Shown here: positions 48,925-62,220 of the stretch, in pieces
Numbering within the stretch: the first letter of the stretch is position 1
How the letters are laid out: each line of letters starts with the position of its first letter
Source: Oenanthe sinensis
Taxonomy: Eukaryota > Streptophyta > Magnoliopsida > Apiales > Apiaceae
Length of the DNA: 64,000 bases
Assembly: GCA_028671895.1 (NCBI GenBank)
Contig: CM053802.1
Location: forward strand, 15,631,631-15,695,630
Reading direction: 5' to 3'
Made by a program: the position numbers and the translations under genes
Notes under the pieces: generated by a model
Told to the model about the DNA's origin: nothing
Databases searched by the model: none
Seen by the model: the letters and a program-made list of their open reading frames with translations, nothing else

Positions 48925-49265
48925 AGATCAAATTGCAATCACTAATTTATATTAGATAAATCACAAATTTGTACTATAAAAATTACTAATTTGTATTATA
49001 ACAATCACCAAAATCACTAATTTTGTTAAATAAATACATATGGAGGTCGCCAGAAAAATGGAAGTCGTCGGAATATAACACTTATGGTATGTAAACTGAT
49101 CGTTGGTAGATGGAGAAAAATGTGGTGAAATTAGATTTGAAAAATGGTTCACTAATTGGCGGGAAAAATCAAATTAAAAACGGAGGGGATTACATGAGAT
49201 TGTGTATGAGAGAATATATTTTAATTGTGTGTGGTGCTTCTAGAAGACCATTAAATTAGATTGAA
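48925..49265 (-). repeat. 330-bp repeat, copy R3 (inverted)
   Basis: Reverse complement of R2: AACGGAGGGGATTACATGAG mirrors the CTCATCTAATCCCCTCCGTT region of R2. R2 and R3 together form a roughly 700-bp foldback structure with a short spacer. Confidence 0.8.
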
Positions 49266-49302
49266 TATATACACATGTAGCTCCAACTTGAATGTTACTA
49301 TA

Positions 49303-49530
49303 GGGGGTGTTTGGGGTTCCTTAAACTTAAAATAAGTAGCTTATTTTTTTATTTTTTTACATATTTTCATATTTTTTTTAAAGATAAATATTTGTTTTAG
49401 AATTTTAAAACCAAATATGAACTTAATTATTTCTGGAAATAAGAGCTTATTTCTGGAAAGTACATACATCCCTACTTTTTTCCGGAAATAAGCCCTTATT
49501 TCCATAAGTTGCTGGTAGCCAAACAGACCC
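49303..49530. mobile_element. hAT-like MITE, family B
   Basis: Ends GGGGGTGTTTGGGGTTCC and AGCCAAACAGACCC are inverted and of the hAT-MITE type. The subterminal parts pair (AAATAAG against CTTATTT), with ATTTCTGGAAATAAG repeated inside. About 228 bp. Confidence 0.6.
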
Positions 49531-49649
49531 TATATTGATTGACTCCAACAACTAAATTTTTATTTTAGACATTGATATAAAATATATAAATGCATATCAT
49601 GCGGTATTAAATATTCATATAATATATGAATATCAATTTAATCCCGTCC

Positions 49650-49870
49650 AATTTAGGTAAATCATAGAAACGATTTTAAACATTCAATTTTAATAAAATT
49701 TAAATTTTAAAAAGATGTATATCATACATATAACTCTATCCTTATAGTCCTCATTTTATATAAATACTCACGGATAATATTATATTATATTTTCTATTTT
49801 CTATTTTAAAAATCTATATTACCTACTATTTTATTTTTTAAACCCAATTATATATTTATTATAACACATG
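49650..49870. repeat. Dispersed AT-rich repeat, copy 2
   Basis: Related to 7440-7680 with the same word order. No coding capacity. Confidence 0.5.
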
Positions 49871-50733
49871 TGCAAATTATAATATATTTATATTAAATAT
49901 AATAGTTTTATATAAAATAAGAGAATATATAATATTAACATAAAATTTTAATATTATAAAATTTTATATTAAATATCAATAAAAATATAAATAAGAACCA
50001 ATTTATTTAAATATTAATTATCACCTGCTTCACACTGATCGTAAACTTGTATAACAATAAAATGTGGAGTACGTAAATATACGTGCACTTTCACATGAGT
50101 TTATCATTTTTTTTATTAAATTTATGGATAGGTCAAGTTCACTCGTTAATGGGTTGTGCCTTGTATTGTTTTTTCGGGTCTTTTAAGAGCTGATCAGTTG
50201 ATTACAACATAAATCTGACTCTTCGAAAATTTTAAGAAACCATATTTAGGTGTGTAGTGTGAAGTGGCTGCTCAATCAGTTTATATATGGTTCCGCAGGA
50301 TCAGCTACCGGAGAACCGGGAACGGAGAGCTCCCCTTTTCCGACGACTCTTTGATCTTAAAAATGTAAATTTTAAGAATGAGTGATTGTTTTTCTCCTAC
50401 CCTTACCTTACTACCCAACCTAAGAGCGAACAACATACGAGTTATTTGGAAAGGGCAGATAAACTGGGTCAAACCAAATAGGCGTCTTATATGAACCGCA
50501 ATTTAAAATTCAATTAGAGGGTACATATAGAGCTTGTCTTTTTATTTCAAGTTGTGCGAGTATTTTGTATTTTTCTTATTATTAGTTTTTTAATAACCGA
50601 AACACTATTATATAACCATGTAATTTCATAGAAACCCATAGTCCATTCAAATAATTGAGAGTACCCCTCCAAACCGTGTTGTAACATATTTTGATTACAG
50701 TATTCTTAGTTTGAGGTGTATGAAAGGATTATA

Positions 50734-51011
50734 CTCCCTCAGTCCCAAATTGGTAGAAAAATTGTTCAATAATACATGTTCATTATCTTATTTTCAATGT
50801 AATTTTATAGGTAAATTTCTAAAATACCCTTTAACTAGAGTATTGGTACTTGTACTAATAATTAATGAAATAAAATTATTATTCAAATATGTATTGGAAC
50901 TATCTCAACTAATACAATTAATATGGACACAAACGGAAAATAACTTTTATGTTAGAAATTCTTAATATGCGTAATTTTTTAAAAGTAGCATTTATAATGG
51001 GACGGATGGAG
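50734..51011. mobile_element. Stowaway-type MITE
   Basis: 278 bp with ends CTCCCTCAGTCCCA and TGGGACGGATGGAG flanked by TA (50732-50733, 51012-51013). More diverged than the element at 14971. Confidence 0.85.
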
Positions 51012-51757
51012 TAATATAAATTAAAAATCTGATGTTATAGATTTCAATTGGAAATTATTAATAATAACAAGAATTGATAAATTGTATGCGAATATATCTA
51101 TGCAGAAAAAGAATGTCAATTGTCAAATTTATTCAGTTCTCGGCTTGAAAAAAATAAACTCAAGTTCGACTCAGGAGGGGACCACAAAAATCGAGTTCTT
51201 TCGACCAGAGTAGCCGGTCAGCTACTACTGGATCACTCTCAAAATTATACAATACACACTCCCTTCAGTCTCAAAAGTCGATATCGTATATACGTATGTC
51301 TTGGGGGTGGGGAGGAAATTTTATGATCACCACAGTCGGACTAACTCGTTAGCATTCATATTTACAAACTTGCGGACATTTAAGGGGAAGATATGTGGTT
51401 CACAGTGCTAGCAAATTTTTGTAAGGGCAACTTAAAGTACATTATTTTCCAAAACATGCAAGGGCAAGATTTTTTTTTAAGTTTACACAAACTTATAGTA
51501 CTAGGTATAACATAGTTTCAATTACAAACAGAAACGAGAGACTGAAGACTATTAATCTATTACAAAACAATAAAAAGCTGACAGCTGAAAATGTTTCCTG
51601 ACATTTTAACAAATTAACTTTGCTCCAGACTCTAATATGCCATTCAATTTCCGAAATCCTGCTCCTTAAAATGTGCTTGCCTAAATTACCTTCCTCGACT
51701 TTCATAATCTCAATAACAGTGACAAGTAATAATTAGAACTTCAAAGTTCCAAGCAGG

Positions 51758-54700
51758 TCATGGGTTCCTCATATAATACCCTATCAGAATGCCAAGTAAA
51801 ACAATAAGCAAGACATAGTAGATAGAAAGTCCACCCCCACTGTTTCTTCTAGGCTCTCTCTTCAAAAGTTCCTGAGTTAAAAGAGCACAATCTGTCAGTC
51901 AACTAGGTATAAATGTATAATACTTCAATACAAAAATGCAAAATAAATGGAATAGAACTTGGTGAATGTTAACAAGATAATTTAAGTAAAAAAGTTTTTA
52001 ACATATAGTAGCCTTGAATTGGTCAAGAGGATTTCAAAAAGATTTAAGATCCATCTTAAAATAAGTATTCTGCCTGCTACATATTAACCAGGAGATGATA
52101 ATTATCATAACGAGAATGCCAACACAACTGCCACCACAACCCTCACTGATAAATTGAGCAAATGCTATTCTTTTACCTGAATTAAGCTATCAGGAAAGTT
52201 AAAGGATAAATAAACGAATATAAATCGGGACGCATAGTACACAAAATTATTGTGTAAATATTGCATAATGCCGAAGAAGATACTATGATATGTCGATGAC
52301 AACTATATTCCATTGATTAACTGTGCAAGGTGAAACAATCCATCTTAAATCTAAGGGGGTTGGTTTGAATAAGTGATAATTATGTTTGTGTCTATATTTC
52401 TACTTTGATTCAATTATTAAAATATTAAACTAGATCATTTTTCAATACAGAACAGAAACATTTGATATACTCATATACAAATTATCTTTGTCCCTTATAA
52501 AGGATTAGATATGAGATGAGACTTATTGACCGTCGATATTAATTCTTATGGCTAAAGCTTAAGGCTTGATTCAATGCATGCCTATGGAGATGATTCTACG
52601 AGGAGTTCCCAATTGAGCTATTAGTTTATAAAATTTAATTACCAATTATACGTTTTAATAATCAAGAGAGCCATATGTGCGAGCATGGGCCCTAAGCCCT
52701 AACTGCTCCACAGAAATGCACGCTAGATTCAACAGCTTTTCTTCCTCTTTCTCCAATCTCCTATCTTTATAAAGGATGGCCACCTCAAATCAGCTGCCAC
52801 ATGTACTACCCTCATGGCCTCATCTGTGTAAAACTGAATAATCTATATCCTCAACTACCTCTGAATGTTTGCTTTTCTTCATAAAACATAGAACCACCAT
52901 CAATAAACGTCTTTAGCTCCTCAAGTTCAAGTCCTAATAAACTATCAAGGAGCATTTGGTTTAAGGTTAATGAATCCATATAACAGAATCGAGATCTCAT
53001 TCCCATGTATAGGTGTTTTCTTGGAGAACTTATTTGATTAAAATGGGGTAATGCATACTTCACTATATCTATGCAATTCAACTTCATTCTTAGTCCCATC
53101 CCACCAACATTCCAAGAAGTCAATAACTACTGAAACAGTTACCTTTTCTCTTTCTTCTTGTATTAGTAATCATCTTAATAACACTTTCTTCTTTGAATTC
53201 TCTTCTAGTTTTAGAGCAAGTGCCTGGAGCTTTTTCTTCAGTCACTGCATCAGAACCAGGTTGGTGGAGAAAAGATCATCTGAACCATGATTGTTTAAGC
53301 TTGGTGAGCTGGGAGCCTCTATGGCTGAAGCTCTCTTCTAGGCAGATATTTTAGGCTCTTGTACTTGCTCACTCTCAATGTTAAATATTGTAGTATAATT
53401 TTTCCCTCATCTAACTATCTAAGTCCTTAATAAGGTGCAAAACACTTCTAGCTATCGTGGGATTTCTCTTTCCACTTCTTACCATGATTTTTTCTTTCGT
53501 CACGGGGTCATTGGTAAAATTTGTGCAGTACTGACATCAGGTCAATGTCTAAAAGAACAAGTCTTCTTCAATTCAAAAACCCATTCAGTTCATAAGGTTC
53601 TTTCAAGACTGTCATAGACTATTTGCGAAGGGACAGAAATAAAAGAAGATGAGGATACTGACACATATAATTTAGCAAGGAGAGGAGAAGAGACATTAAC
53701 TTACAATAACCATACAATGTATTGTGGGCTTTTCCCCTCATTATACAGCTTAAAAATTATCTACATCTAAGATTTGAAGACTTTTTAAATGGAATCAGCA
53801 TCTTTTAGCAAGCAATGAAGACAGAATCAGAGTAACAAAAGAAAATAATAGATTTTTCTCTCACCAATTCTACTTGAAGCCTTTTATTCTCTTGAATAAT
53901 GGACTGCTTCTCCCTCATAAGTGTTGATATAAGATCCTTAGCCTGAAACAATTCAAATAACTCACCACTTCAAACACCAGAAAAATTGGGTAGGTAAGGG
54001 CATTGTAGGTTCACAAGAATACAGGTTGTCATAGAAGAAAAACTACAAATTTACCAACAATTGATACATGCCAAGGTGAAACATCTTGTACTTGGATATT
54101 ATTTACTCAATAGGCCAATGCATATAAGATATATAAGTAAAATGAAAGAGACTAATATATGGGAGTTTAAATAGTTAAACATAACATATAAGTGCACAAG
54201 GCATGCGGCGCCTGTAATATGTAACAAATAGAAGTTATAGTCTCATGTTGGGTATGAAAAATATGCAGTGCAGCCACAGAGGAATATGTCTTCTACACTG
54301 GGGCCTTAACATTTTCTTACAAAATAACTGAAACTTCAATAAGAAAAAGAATATTGCTATATACTCCACAAGTAAGAAAATGAATTATTTTACAGATGAT
54401 CATTTATAGATTTTAAATACCTATTTGTTCCTGTTCTTGAAATTATGCCCAAAACTAATTTTATTTATACCAACAACGAAAGTTACCACATCTAGTTATA
54501 ACTCTGATATGTTATGCACCTATTCTTTTGTGCTAAACATGTGTTATGCAGTTAAGCTTTCAAAGATGCATTTTTCTTAAACAACCTCCAGTGTCAATCT
54601 CTCAAAGCTATAATTTCTACCCAAATAATCTTAACATATCACTTAAAATTGACATCAAAGATCTTGGATCTACTCAGAAATCTGATTTTGAACCTATAAC

Positions 54701-56267
54701 ACGACTCTACATACAATAAAGACAATCTGTCATCAATTTAGAATGCTAATACGTGTTTGACAGATATATATAGAAATATACCTTGGAAGAGGTTGTTTGC
54801 TGCTCGGAAGATCCTCTAGAAACCTGTAAGCGGCAGTATTAATTAAAAAAAAGAGAGAGTAAATGCTGACTCACGAATGCTAAAAATAGAATAAATATTT
54901 CCATCCTAAATGAAGTCAAACTTAAGGAACTCACAACATTAGTATTTTCAGATGTCTCCTCCTCGGACTCTTCTCGCACAGGCGAAGGTGGTCTACGGGG
55001 ATGGACATAAGCAACTCTTAATTTGCTTTCCTCAACACGATTTCCCGCCTCTTTATTAAACTTATGCATAGAGATTATAAAAGGCAACCACAAAGTTATA
55101 AACTGCACTTTCTAACTCTTGAAAGTATCAAAGAAAGAACAAATGATCCAGAGAAAGAATCTTTGAGCTCTAATGATTCTCACCATATCTGGGGTAATAT
55201 CTTTAACAGTGGCACCGGGGGGTGCTGCAACGCACTGGACAAGAAACTTGTCATTGCATTGCATGTTTGGGGGTGCTTCTCTCTGAGCTTGCATAGTGAC
55301 TGGACCAGTTTGTAGGTTAGTTACAACTAATGTAAAAAAAAGAAAACCATACATAGTGTCTGTGAGGAACAATGAAAATACAAATACCTGTTACATTGCT
55401 TTGTGAGCGAGGTAACACGATACCATTGTTAGGCCGTACAGAGTACTTCTTCGGATTAGTTGTCTTCACCTGCAGATAGAGAAACAAAACCATACTACCT
55501 CACTTTCAAACTTCAAATATGCAGACAACAAGGCAACAGGCAAAACTAGACACTAAAATACATCTTAAAAAAGAAATTAACTATGCAGGGTTTTTCATGA
55601 AAAGAGGTTAACTTTACTCTTTCTATATAAATAAATGGAAAATATATCAAAGGCTTGTGAATGGGAAGCTCCCTTACTAATATGGCTAAACAAAGCTTAA
55701 ATGTTATGTCACTCATAAATATAATAGTTTCTTCTATTGCTTTTTCAGATATCTTCAGTTCATAATCATAGTCAATGATGATGTATGAATGTATAATACT
55801 TAAACGAGCGTAATTTTTTCCAACACTTCTAAAAAAAATTGTGCACAGAAATCAACTTTACCACATTAGCAGAGAGTAATAATTCCCCGGGAACAATCGA
55901 TAAATAAATCATAAGCCACGGAATTACGCAAACAGCATTCATATACATACCTTAAAAGCAACATGATTATCAGTCTTATTCGACAACTGAAATGAGCAAA
56001 TGATCTGCTTCTTCAACTCAACTATTCATTCAAAAACACCAACACACACATAAACAAACCCAATCAGTAACTAATTATAACTTAATTAAACACAAAAAAA
56101 TCCCTAATCTTTGAATTAAAAGTCTCAAAATAGAAGTAATAGAAGCAAAGAAAAGATAATTAATTACATGGGAATTTAAGCTCGAGAGGATCGATGGTGA
56201 TGAGCTCCTCGGGAAGCGTGGATTGCAATTTAGTGGTGGATGAAGGGTTGTTGTTAATTGATTCCAT
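51758..56267 (-). CDS. VAP27: VAP27-type ER membrane protein (VAP33-like)
   Basis: Eight exons on the minus strand: 56267-56168, 56021-55951, 55469-55388, 55299-55184, 55060-54935, 54823-54782, 53942-53865, 51871-51758; 729 bases, 242 aa, phases consistent. The N-terminal MSP domain (about residues 20-135) shows LKFPFELKKQ, CSFQLSNKTDNHVAFKVKTT, NPKKYSVRPNNGIVLPRSQ and FLVQCVAAPPGATVKDITPD; it binds FFAT-motif partners. A Ser/Glu-rich linker, a coiled coil (MREKQSIIQENKRLQVEL) and a C-terminal anchor (YYVLLIVLLGILIGYYM) follow. Such proteins sit in the ER and tether it to the plasma membrane and cytoskeleton. The last intron is unusually long (about 2 kb). Confidence 0.94.
52851..53340 (-). 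pseudogene. Degenerate coding-like block inside the last VAP27 intron
   Basis: The minus strand has open stretches broken by stops: IEAPSSPSLNNHGSDDLFST near 53320-53260, a Lys/Leu/Glu-rich segment near 53240-53180, and a 90-codon frame from 53123 to 52851. This looks like an inserted retrocopy or transposon remnant, but I cannot name the source. Confidence 0.3.
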
Positions 56268-56867
56268 GGAGGAGATTCAAGAGGGAATTGGGGGATGATG
56301 ATAGACACAGGGTTTGTGTATGTATATGTGTATGTTAAGCAAGGAAGAAAATAACAGCAACAATAAATAAGTAAAAGGGAATATTCAAGTTGGTGTTTTA
56401 TACGGGTTTGAAAATGACTCACTCTCCACTTTCTAGTTTCGGCTGTCAATTCGTGTGCTGCCTTGTAATTTCGTATGGCCATGCAATACAATAAGTGTTT
56501 GTTTTAATTTTCTCGAGTTCATAATATTTTTTCGGTTTCCTTTATATGTTTATTTTGAAAATAAAATTAAAAGTAATCTTTCAAAATTATGTTTATATTT
56601 AAAATTAAATTTTCTTTAAATTTAATTGAATGTTCATTTCTCAAGGTAATAATTAGGTGAACGTAGAGTAAAATTCTTGTTTAACTAATATTTCTTAATA
56701 TACATAATTATTTTAAAATGTACATGTTAAAAAGAACAGAGACAATATTAATTAATATCAAAAAATTAACTATATTGGTCGAAGATCTCTAAAACTTGAT
56801 TAAGTAAAAAGACTTAATTATAAAGATTCATAAAGATCAGTTTTATTTTCGAATCCTATTTCTATAA

Positions 56868-56913
<46 letters not shown>

Positions 56914-57900
56914 TAAAGCTAAGTTATGTTTTTTATTATCCTATTATTTTTATTTGTCGAATAAAATAATACATTTATATTATTTAAGAAATCACTTATA
57001 TGAATAATGTTTTTCTCTAATGAGATACAAAATTATTAATAGAGGTAGATAATTAGGTCCATTTATACCAATAAGAGGAATCAGACAAAAAGATTTGTTA
57101 TTATTTTATTTTTTTATTATCCGCAGTAATAGATAACTTATATTAATATAATTATATTCGATTAAAAAAAAGAAAACTAGGTAGAACTGTTTTCTAAAGT
57201 ACACTAAAATAAATCTTGTTTTCTAGTTTTTTTTTTCAGTTTGAAAAATATCAAAATTTTATTATTTATTAATTCTAGCAAAAAGCAAAAGAAAAAAATT
57301 GTACAACATTTAATTCTAGCAAATCCTCAAAATTTGCCTAGGCAAAAAATTAGTGGTACTGTATTAGGGAGTTTTTGGCAGTGAAAAACAGACAGTAAAA
57401 TTGAAGAGTAACGTAGAAGATACTCCAGCAATTTACGGTACTTTTTACCCGATGATCTTATGTGTCACTATTACACCAAGAAATTTCTAAAATGGAATAA
57501 TCGGGTAGAATAACCCAAAATGTCATCCCAAAATGTTACATTAAATTGAGTTTTCACAAAACTTATGTGTCGCGTCTTGAGCAATTTTTTTGTTAAATTT
57601 TTAAAATTCAAAATGCAAGATGAATTAGAGATTTAGGACAAAACGCAGGATGAAATAGAGTTTTAGGGCAAAACGCTATTTTAAATTGAGTTTTTCATAA
57701 TTTTTTAAATATTTATGGAAACCGTGACACTAAGGTACGTTTTGTATTCAAAATCAAAAAAACAAAAACGCTACACTATATTGAGTTTTAAAATGACATT
57801 TATAGCCATTTTTATAAGTTGGGTCATTTTTGACATTTTGTCCCCGAATTGTGACATAATTTGACATTTCTCCTTTTACCCGGGGTAAATTCCATTTCCC
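56268..57900. other. Divergent intergenic region between VAP27 and CNR6-like genes
   Basis: Should hold the VAP27 promoter on the left. It contains a TA microsatellite (56871-56909) and a stretch near 57500-57800 with repeated AAATTGAGTTTT words, probably an old repeat. No gene seen. Confidence 0.4.
56871..56909 (+). repeat. (TA)n microsatellite
   Basis: About 19 TA units. Confidence 0.85.
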
Positions 57901-57921
57901 TACACGAAAACACTGGCACTG

Positions 57922-57928
57922 TATAAAG
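57922..57928 (+). promoter_or_regulatory. TATA box of the CNR6-like gene
   Basis: TATAAAG about 235 bases upstream of the ATG at 58159, giving a leader near 200 bases. Confidence 0.5.
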
Positions 57929-58158
57929 GCAATTCCCCCAAATTTAATATACTCGTGTTGCTGCTGCTGATACTTACCGATCGCAACATTCAATTCCAAT
58001 CTTTTAATGGTATAACCCTCATCTCCATTACACTTTTTTACCTTTATACGTTTGTTGTATTGATTGACAATTGTTTTTGTGTGTGTGCGCGCGTGCGCGT
58101 CGTGTATTGATTGATTAGTGTTTGTTTGTTGTGTGTGTTGATTGAGTGGTGAGATCAG

Positions 58159-60821
58159 ATGGCGGAAGGAGGAAACCCGTCGCGATATGTGAAATTAACG
58201 AAAGAGCAAGCTCCTCTTACCCAAGACATTCGTCCCGGGGAGCTTAATCAGCCTATTGATGTTCATCAGGTCCTTCCTCTCTCTTATATTTTTAATATGC
58301 ATTCTACTTTTTTTTGTTTATGCTCATTGCAAACCTGCGTAAACCAGTCTGCTGCGTAAATACTTCAAACTTTTATTTTAAATTTTACGATCTTATTGTG
58401 TTTGAGAGTGCTTTTTTTGTTACAATTTGTTAACATTGTGTTAAAATTGATGGACTTCTTATTTGTATGATCCGTGTTGAGAATCTTTTGAATTATGGGA
58501 GGAGAGGTGTATACCTCTATCGTTAACATTGCTTTTTAGTTTTCGCTACTTACTAGCAGTATTTTGTGTTTTTAGGGTATCAGTTTTATCTATTGTGTTA
58601 CCATGAATCTAGAGGACTGGTGTCCCCCTCTGTTGACTGCTTACATGCTTTCTCTGTTTTAAAGGGCACGTGCATGCTAATCTGGGCATGTCTGACTTGA
58701 TTGGTGTCATATCACAAATAGCTGCACAAATGATTACATTTCAGCACAAGATAGTTTATGGAAACCAAGGACTAGGTGTCAACAAAATTTTACAACATGT
58801 CCGCTGCGAAAGGACCAGCCGATCAGGTCACTAGGTGATCTGGCCTAGTTCGGTAGTTCATAATTTGGTCTTATTGTGATTTACTTGTAAGTTGTAACGG
58901 TAAGAAATTCATGTAGTATGTACAAAACTCCAAAAATATCAGTATGTCATTCACTCATAATTTGTGCTACAGTGGCTGTGGACCCGTGGTTGCCTGAGAA
59001 TTTGCAAAATTTTGACCAATTGTAGCATATAATTGCCAACATTCACTTGTATAACAAATTTAGAAGTATTCTTACTAGAATAGTAGAATTTTTATTTGAT
59101 TATTTATGCATCGAACTTTTAGTGGGAGTTTCTTGATTCTTTCCTATCGTGTAGTTGTTACTAATTCAAGGTGCATTCAGTTAAATATCTATAGGCTGGT
59201 CCTTTCTATAAAAATGATAATTGCTCAATCCTCAATTTGATTGTTTCTGTTGTTGCATTTAACATCTTTGCACGAAACTGCAAATGGTCGCGCCACTTAA
59301 TTGTGTCTAGTTAAACATACTGCTGGTTCCCAATATTACTATATTACTTTTACGACCAATGTACTCGGATCTTTTCCGTTTTGCATAACCTTCTTGAGTA
59401 GATATATTTGCTGTTTCGCTTATGCCTTTTCAATCTAATAATCAGTCCAAATCATTTTCTGAATCCACCATCAAAATCTCATCCCCTTTTCCCTTTTTCT
59501 GTCAGCTGAATGTTCGAAAGTGCAATGAGTGCGGTCAGCCTTTACCTGAAAGCTTTCAGTTCCCTGCAGATGAGCCCTGGTCAACTGGTATTTTTGGTTG
59601 TACTCAAGATACAGACAGCTGTAAGTTTTCATGTCTACATCTTAATTAGCAAGCTGTAAGTTTTGCTATTATACCATTATCCTTGTTTGATGGTGATTTG
59701 CATCTGTATTTTGGTGCGTAACTATACTATGAGGACGCAGAGTTCCGTATGAGAAGGAAGGGGCACTACCAAGTGCATACTATAAGTTGTCACACTGCAT
59801 TGCCGTTTTATTGATCTTTTTGTGCTAGGATTTACTAGAATGTTCCTTTATGCATTTATAGCCATATAAACAATACATGCTAAGCTTACCTTCTGAAACT
59901 GCAGTATCTCCTTTTTTGTGTTCATTCAGAAAGGTTATTAAATTATTGGGATTTTAAGTACGGTAATGACATATCTCTTTTGTGATCAAAGCCCCCACCA
60001 AGTATCTGTTGAAGCAATTTTTTGTTACGAGTATAATTACATAAATTCTTAAAAATTTGCATTTATCCAATAGTCTCTACATCTCCCATTGACAGGCTGG
60101 ACAGGACTCTTTTGCCCGTGTATCTTGTTTGGACGTAATTTTGAAGCCTTGAAGGAGGATGTACCTTGGACTGGTCCATGCATTTGTCATGCTATTTTCA
60201 TTGAGGGTGGCATTGCACTTGCTGCAGCAACGGCAGTGTTCCATGGTATTGATCCAAGGACATCGTTTCTTATTTGCGAGGGTTTGCTGTTCAGTTGGTG
60301 GATGTGTGGCATATATACTGGCCTTGTGCGGCAACAACTTCAGAAAAAATATCATCTCAAGGTGATTATCTTTACAGCAATAAGTAGCTTTTACAAAGAA
60401 CTGCTTGTAAGGTAACAAATGCTTGTGTTGCTGAGAGTCGAGTGCTAAAATATAATCAATTTCATGAAGTGAAGTTGAACATGTTTGTATAGAAGTTGTC
60501 ACCTTTTACTTGGATACTAAATTGTGCGTGCACAATGTATACTCTGCAAGCCACTTTCCTGTGGTTTACTTGGTTTTCTTTCCTTTGCAGAACTCCCCAT
60601 GTGATCCATGCTTGGTGCATTGCTGCATGCACTGGTGTGCATTGTGCCAAGAGCACAGGGAGATGAAGGGACGTCTGTCAGACAATGCTGTAATGCCAAT
60701 GACCATTGTTAACCCTCCTCCTGTCCAAGAGATGAATATGAATGCTGAGAACAGAGATTCGACACCACACTCTGAAAATGGCGTTGAGCAGCAAACCAAC
60801 TTGGAGATGGTAGCATTATAG
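58159..60821 (+). CDS. CNR6: CNR6-like PLAC8 family membrane protein
   Basis: Four exons: 58159-58269, 59506-59620, 60096-60361, 60591-60821; 723 bases, 240 aa. It opens MAEGGNPSRYVKLTKEQAPL, followed by IRPGELNQPI and the block ECGQPLPESFQFPADEPWST. The PLAC8 signature is CWTGLFCPCILFGRN. Two hydrophobic segments follow (around AIFIEGGIALAAATAVF and LICEGLLFSWWMCGIYTG), then NSPCDPCLVHCCMHWCALCQ and a polar tail with NPPPVQEM. Family members include maize CNR/tomato FW2.2 size regulators and cadmium-resistance (PCR) metal transporters; maize CNR6 appears closest (remembered comparison). Its exact role is not established. It is arranged tail to tail with the aquaporin gene. Confidence 0.94.
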
Positions 60822-61258
60822 AATCTTAATATATGCATGGTTGTGACTACCTCTGAAATTATATAAAACTAGAGTATCATTTACCAAAAGTTACATACAG
60901 TTAAAATTGTCTTCTGCATTGGAAAAAGATTTTTTGAAAAATATGTTCAAAATATTTTATTGCAGTGGTATGTGGTGACATAAGATCAGCAATTGCATCA
61001 GAAGGCTAAAACTAAATCTGTTTTCATATTGTATTTGTGTTTCACCAGATTTGAGTTCTGCATTATTCTTGATTTTATATTAAAAACAACGTAGTAGGCC
61101 TTTACTCCCAGTTCAAAATGCTATTGTTGCCAGGGAGAGAATGTTAATCACGTAGTACCACAACTTACAATTACATCGGTGTCCATTATGCCACAAATCT
61201 ATAAATCAAGTCTTCTACAACGTAATAATATCAAGCAAATGAACTAAATAACAAACAC

Positions 61259-62220
61259 TTAGGCACCAATACCATCACCAATACTCCCCAGCGAATCACT
61301 CCTCTGAGGAAAAACTACATTGTCATACAGCAGTGCTGCCATGGCTGCACCAACCAAGGGACCAACCCAGTAAACTGCTTGATTCTTGAAACTCCCACCA
61401 ATAACTGCAGCCCCAAATGAGTAAGCCGGATTCATAGATCCACCAGTAAAGGGACCAGATGCCAATACATTTGCTCCTGCTATAAATCCAATTGCTAAAG
61501 GTCCAGTGGCTGCCATGGAACCACGCCTTGGATCTGCGGCTGCATAAACTGTGTAAACCAATGCAAATGTCATCACGCCTTCCAAGATAGATGCTCCGAA
61601 TCCAGTCATTTCATCAGGTATTATTCCGTGCATCGGAACATGCTGCAACACACAAACAAAATGGCCTAGTCAACACTACTTTTGAAAAGAAAAGGTTAAT
61701 ATTATCCATGCTTTTTCATACCTGTCCTACTGTTGTGACTTTCAGAAGCAAGCAAGCCATGACAGAGCCAAGTATTTGCGAAATCCAGTAAAAGAATGCC
61801 ACTGAAATGCTAACATGGCCTCCGATAGCCATTCCAAAAGTCACAGCCGGATTAACATGGCCACCAGAAACACTGGCTGAAACATAAACTGCAACCGCCA
61901 AGGAGAAAGCAGTTGCAATCGCAATACCAACCAAACCACAAGGATCTGATGCAGCATTTCCCATCAACTTCCCTACAGCGAACACAATGTACATAAACAA
62001 CCAATCATTTCGACATTGACCACAAAATCATTACTAAATTCATAGTACAATAATAAACTAGCACATAAGAAAAAAAATAAGAAGCAAGGGACTCACTAGA
62101 AGACATTGAAGATCCAACAGCAGCGAAAACAAAGAAGAAAGTCGACAAGAACTCTGCAAGATATGATCTAAGAGCATTGCGAGTAACAGAATGCTCCAAA
62201 CGGGTTCTTAGAGATGCCAT
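61259..62220 (-). CDS. TIP5: TIP5-type aquaporin
   Basis: Three exons on the minus strand: 62220-62097, 61972-61722, 61642-61259; 759 bases, 252 aa. Six transmembrane segments and both NPA boxes are present: SGGHVNPAVTFGMAIGG and GGSMNPAYSFGAAVIGG. AADPRRGS and GIIPDEMTGFGASILEGV are close to Arabidopsis TIP5;1, a pollen-expressed aquaporin passing water and possibly urea. The residue after the second NPA, an Arg in most aquaporins, is Tyr here. TIPs usually sit in the vacuolar membrane; Arabidopsis TIP5;1 has also been reported in mitochondria. A CTATATA box on the minus strand near 62376-62370 fits a leader of about 120 bases. Confidence 0.93.
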
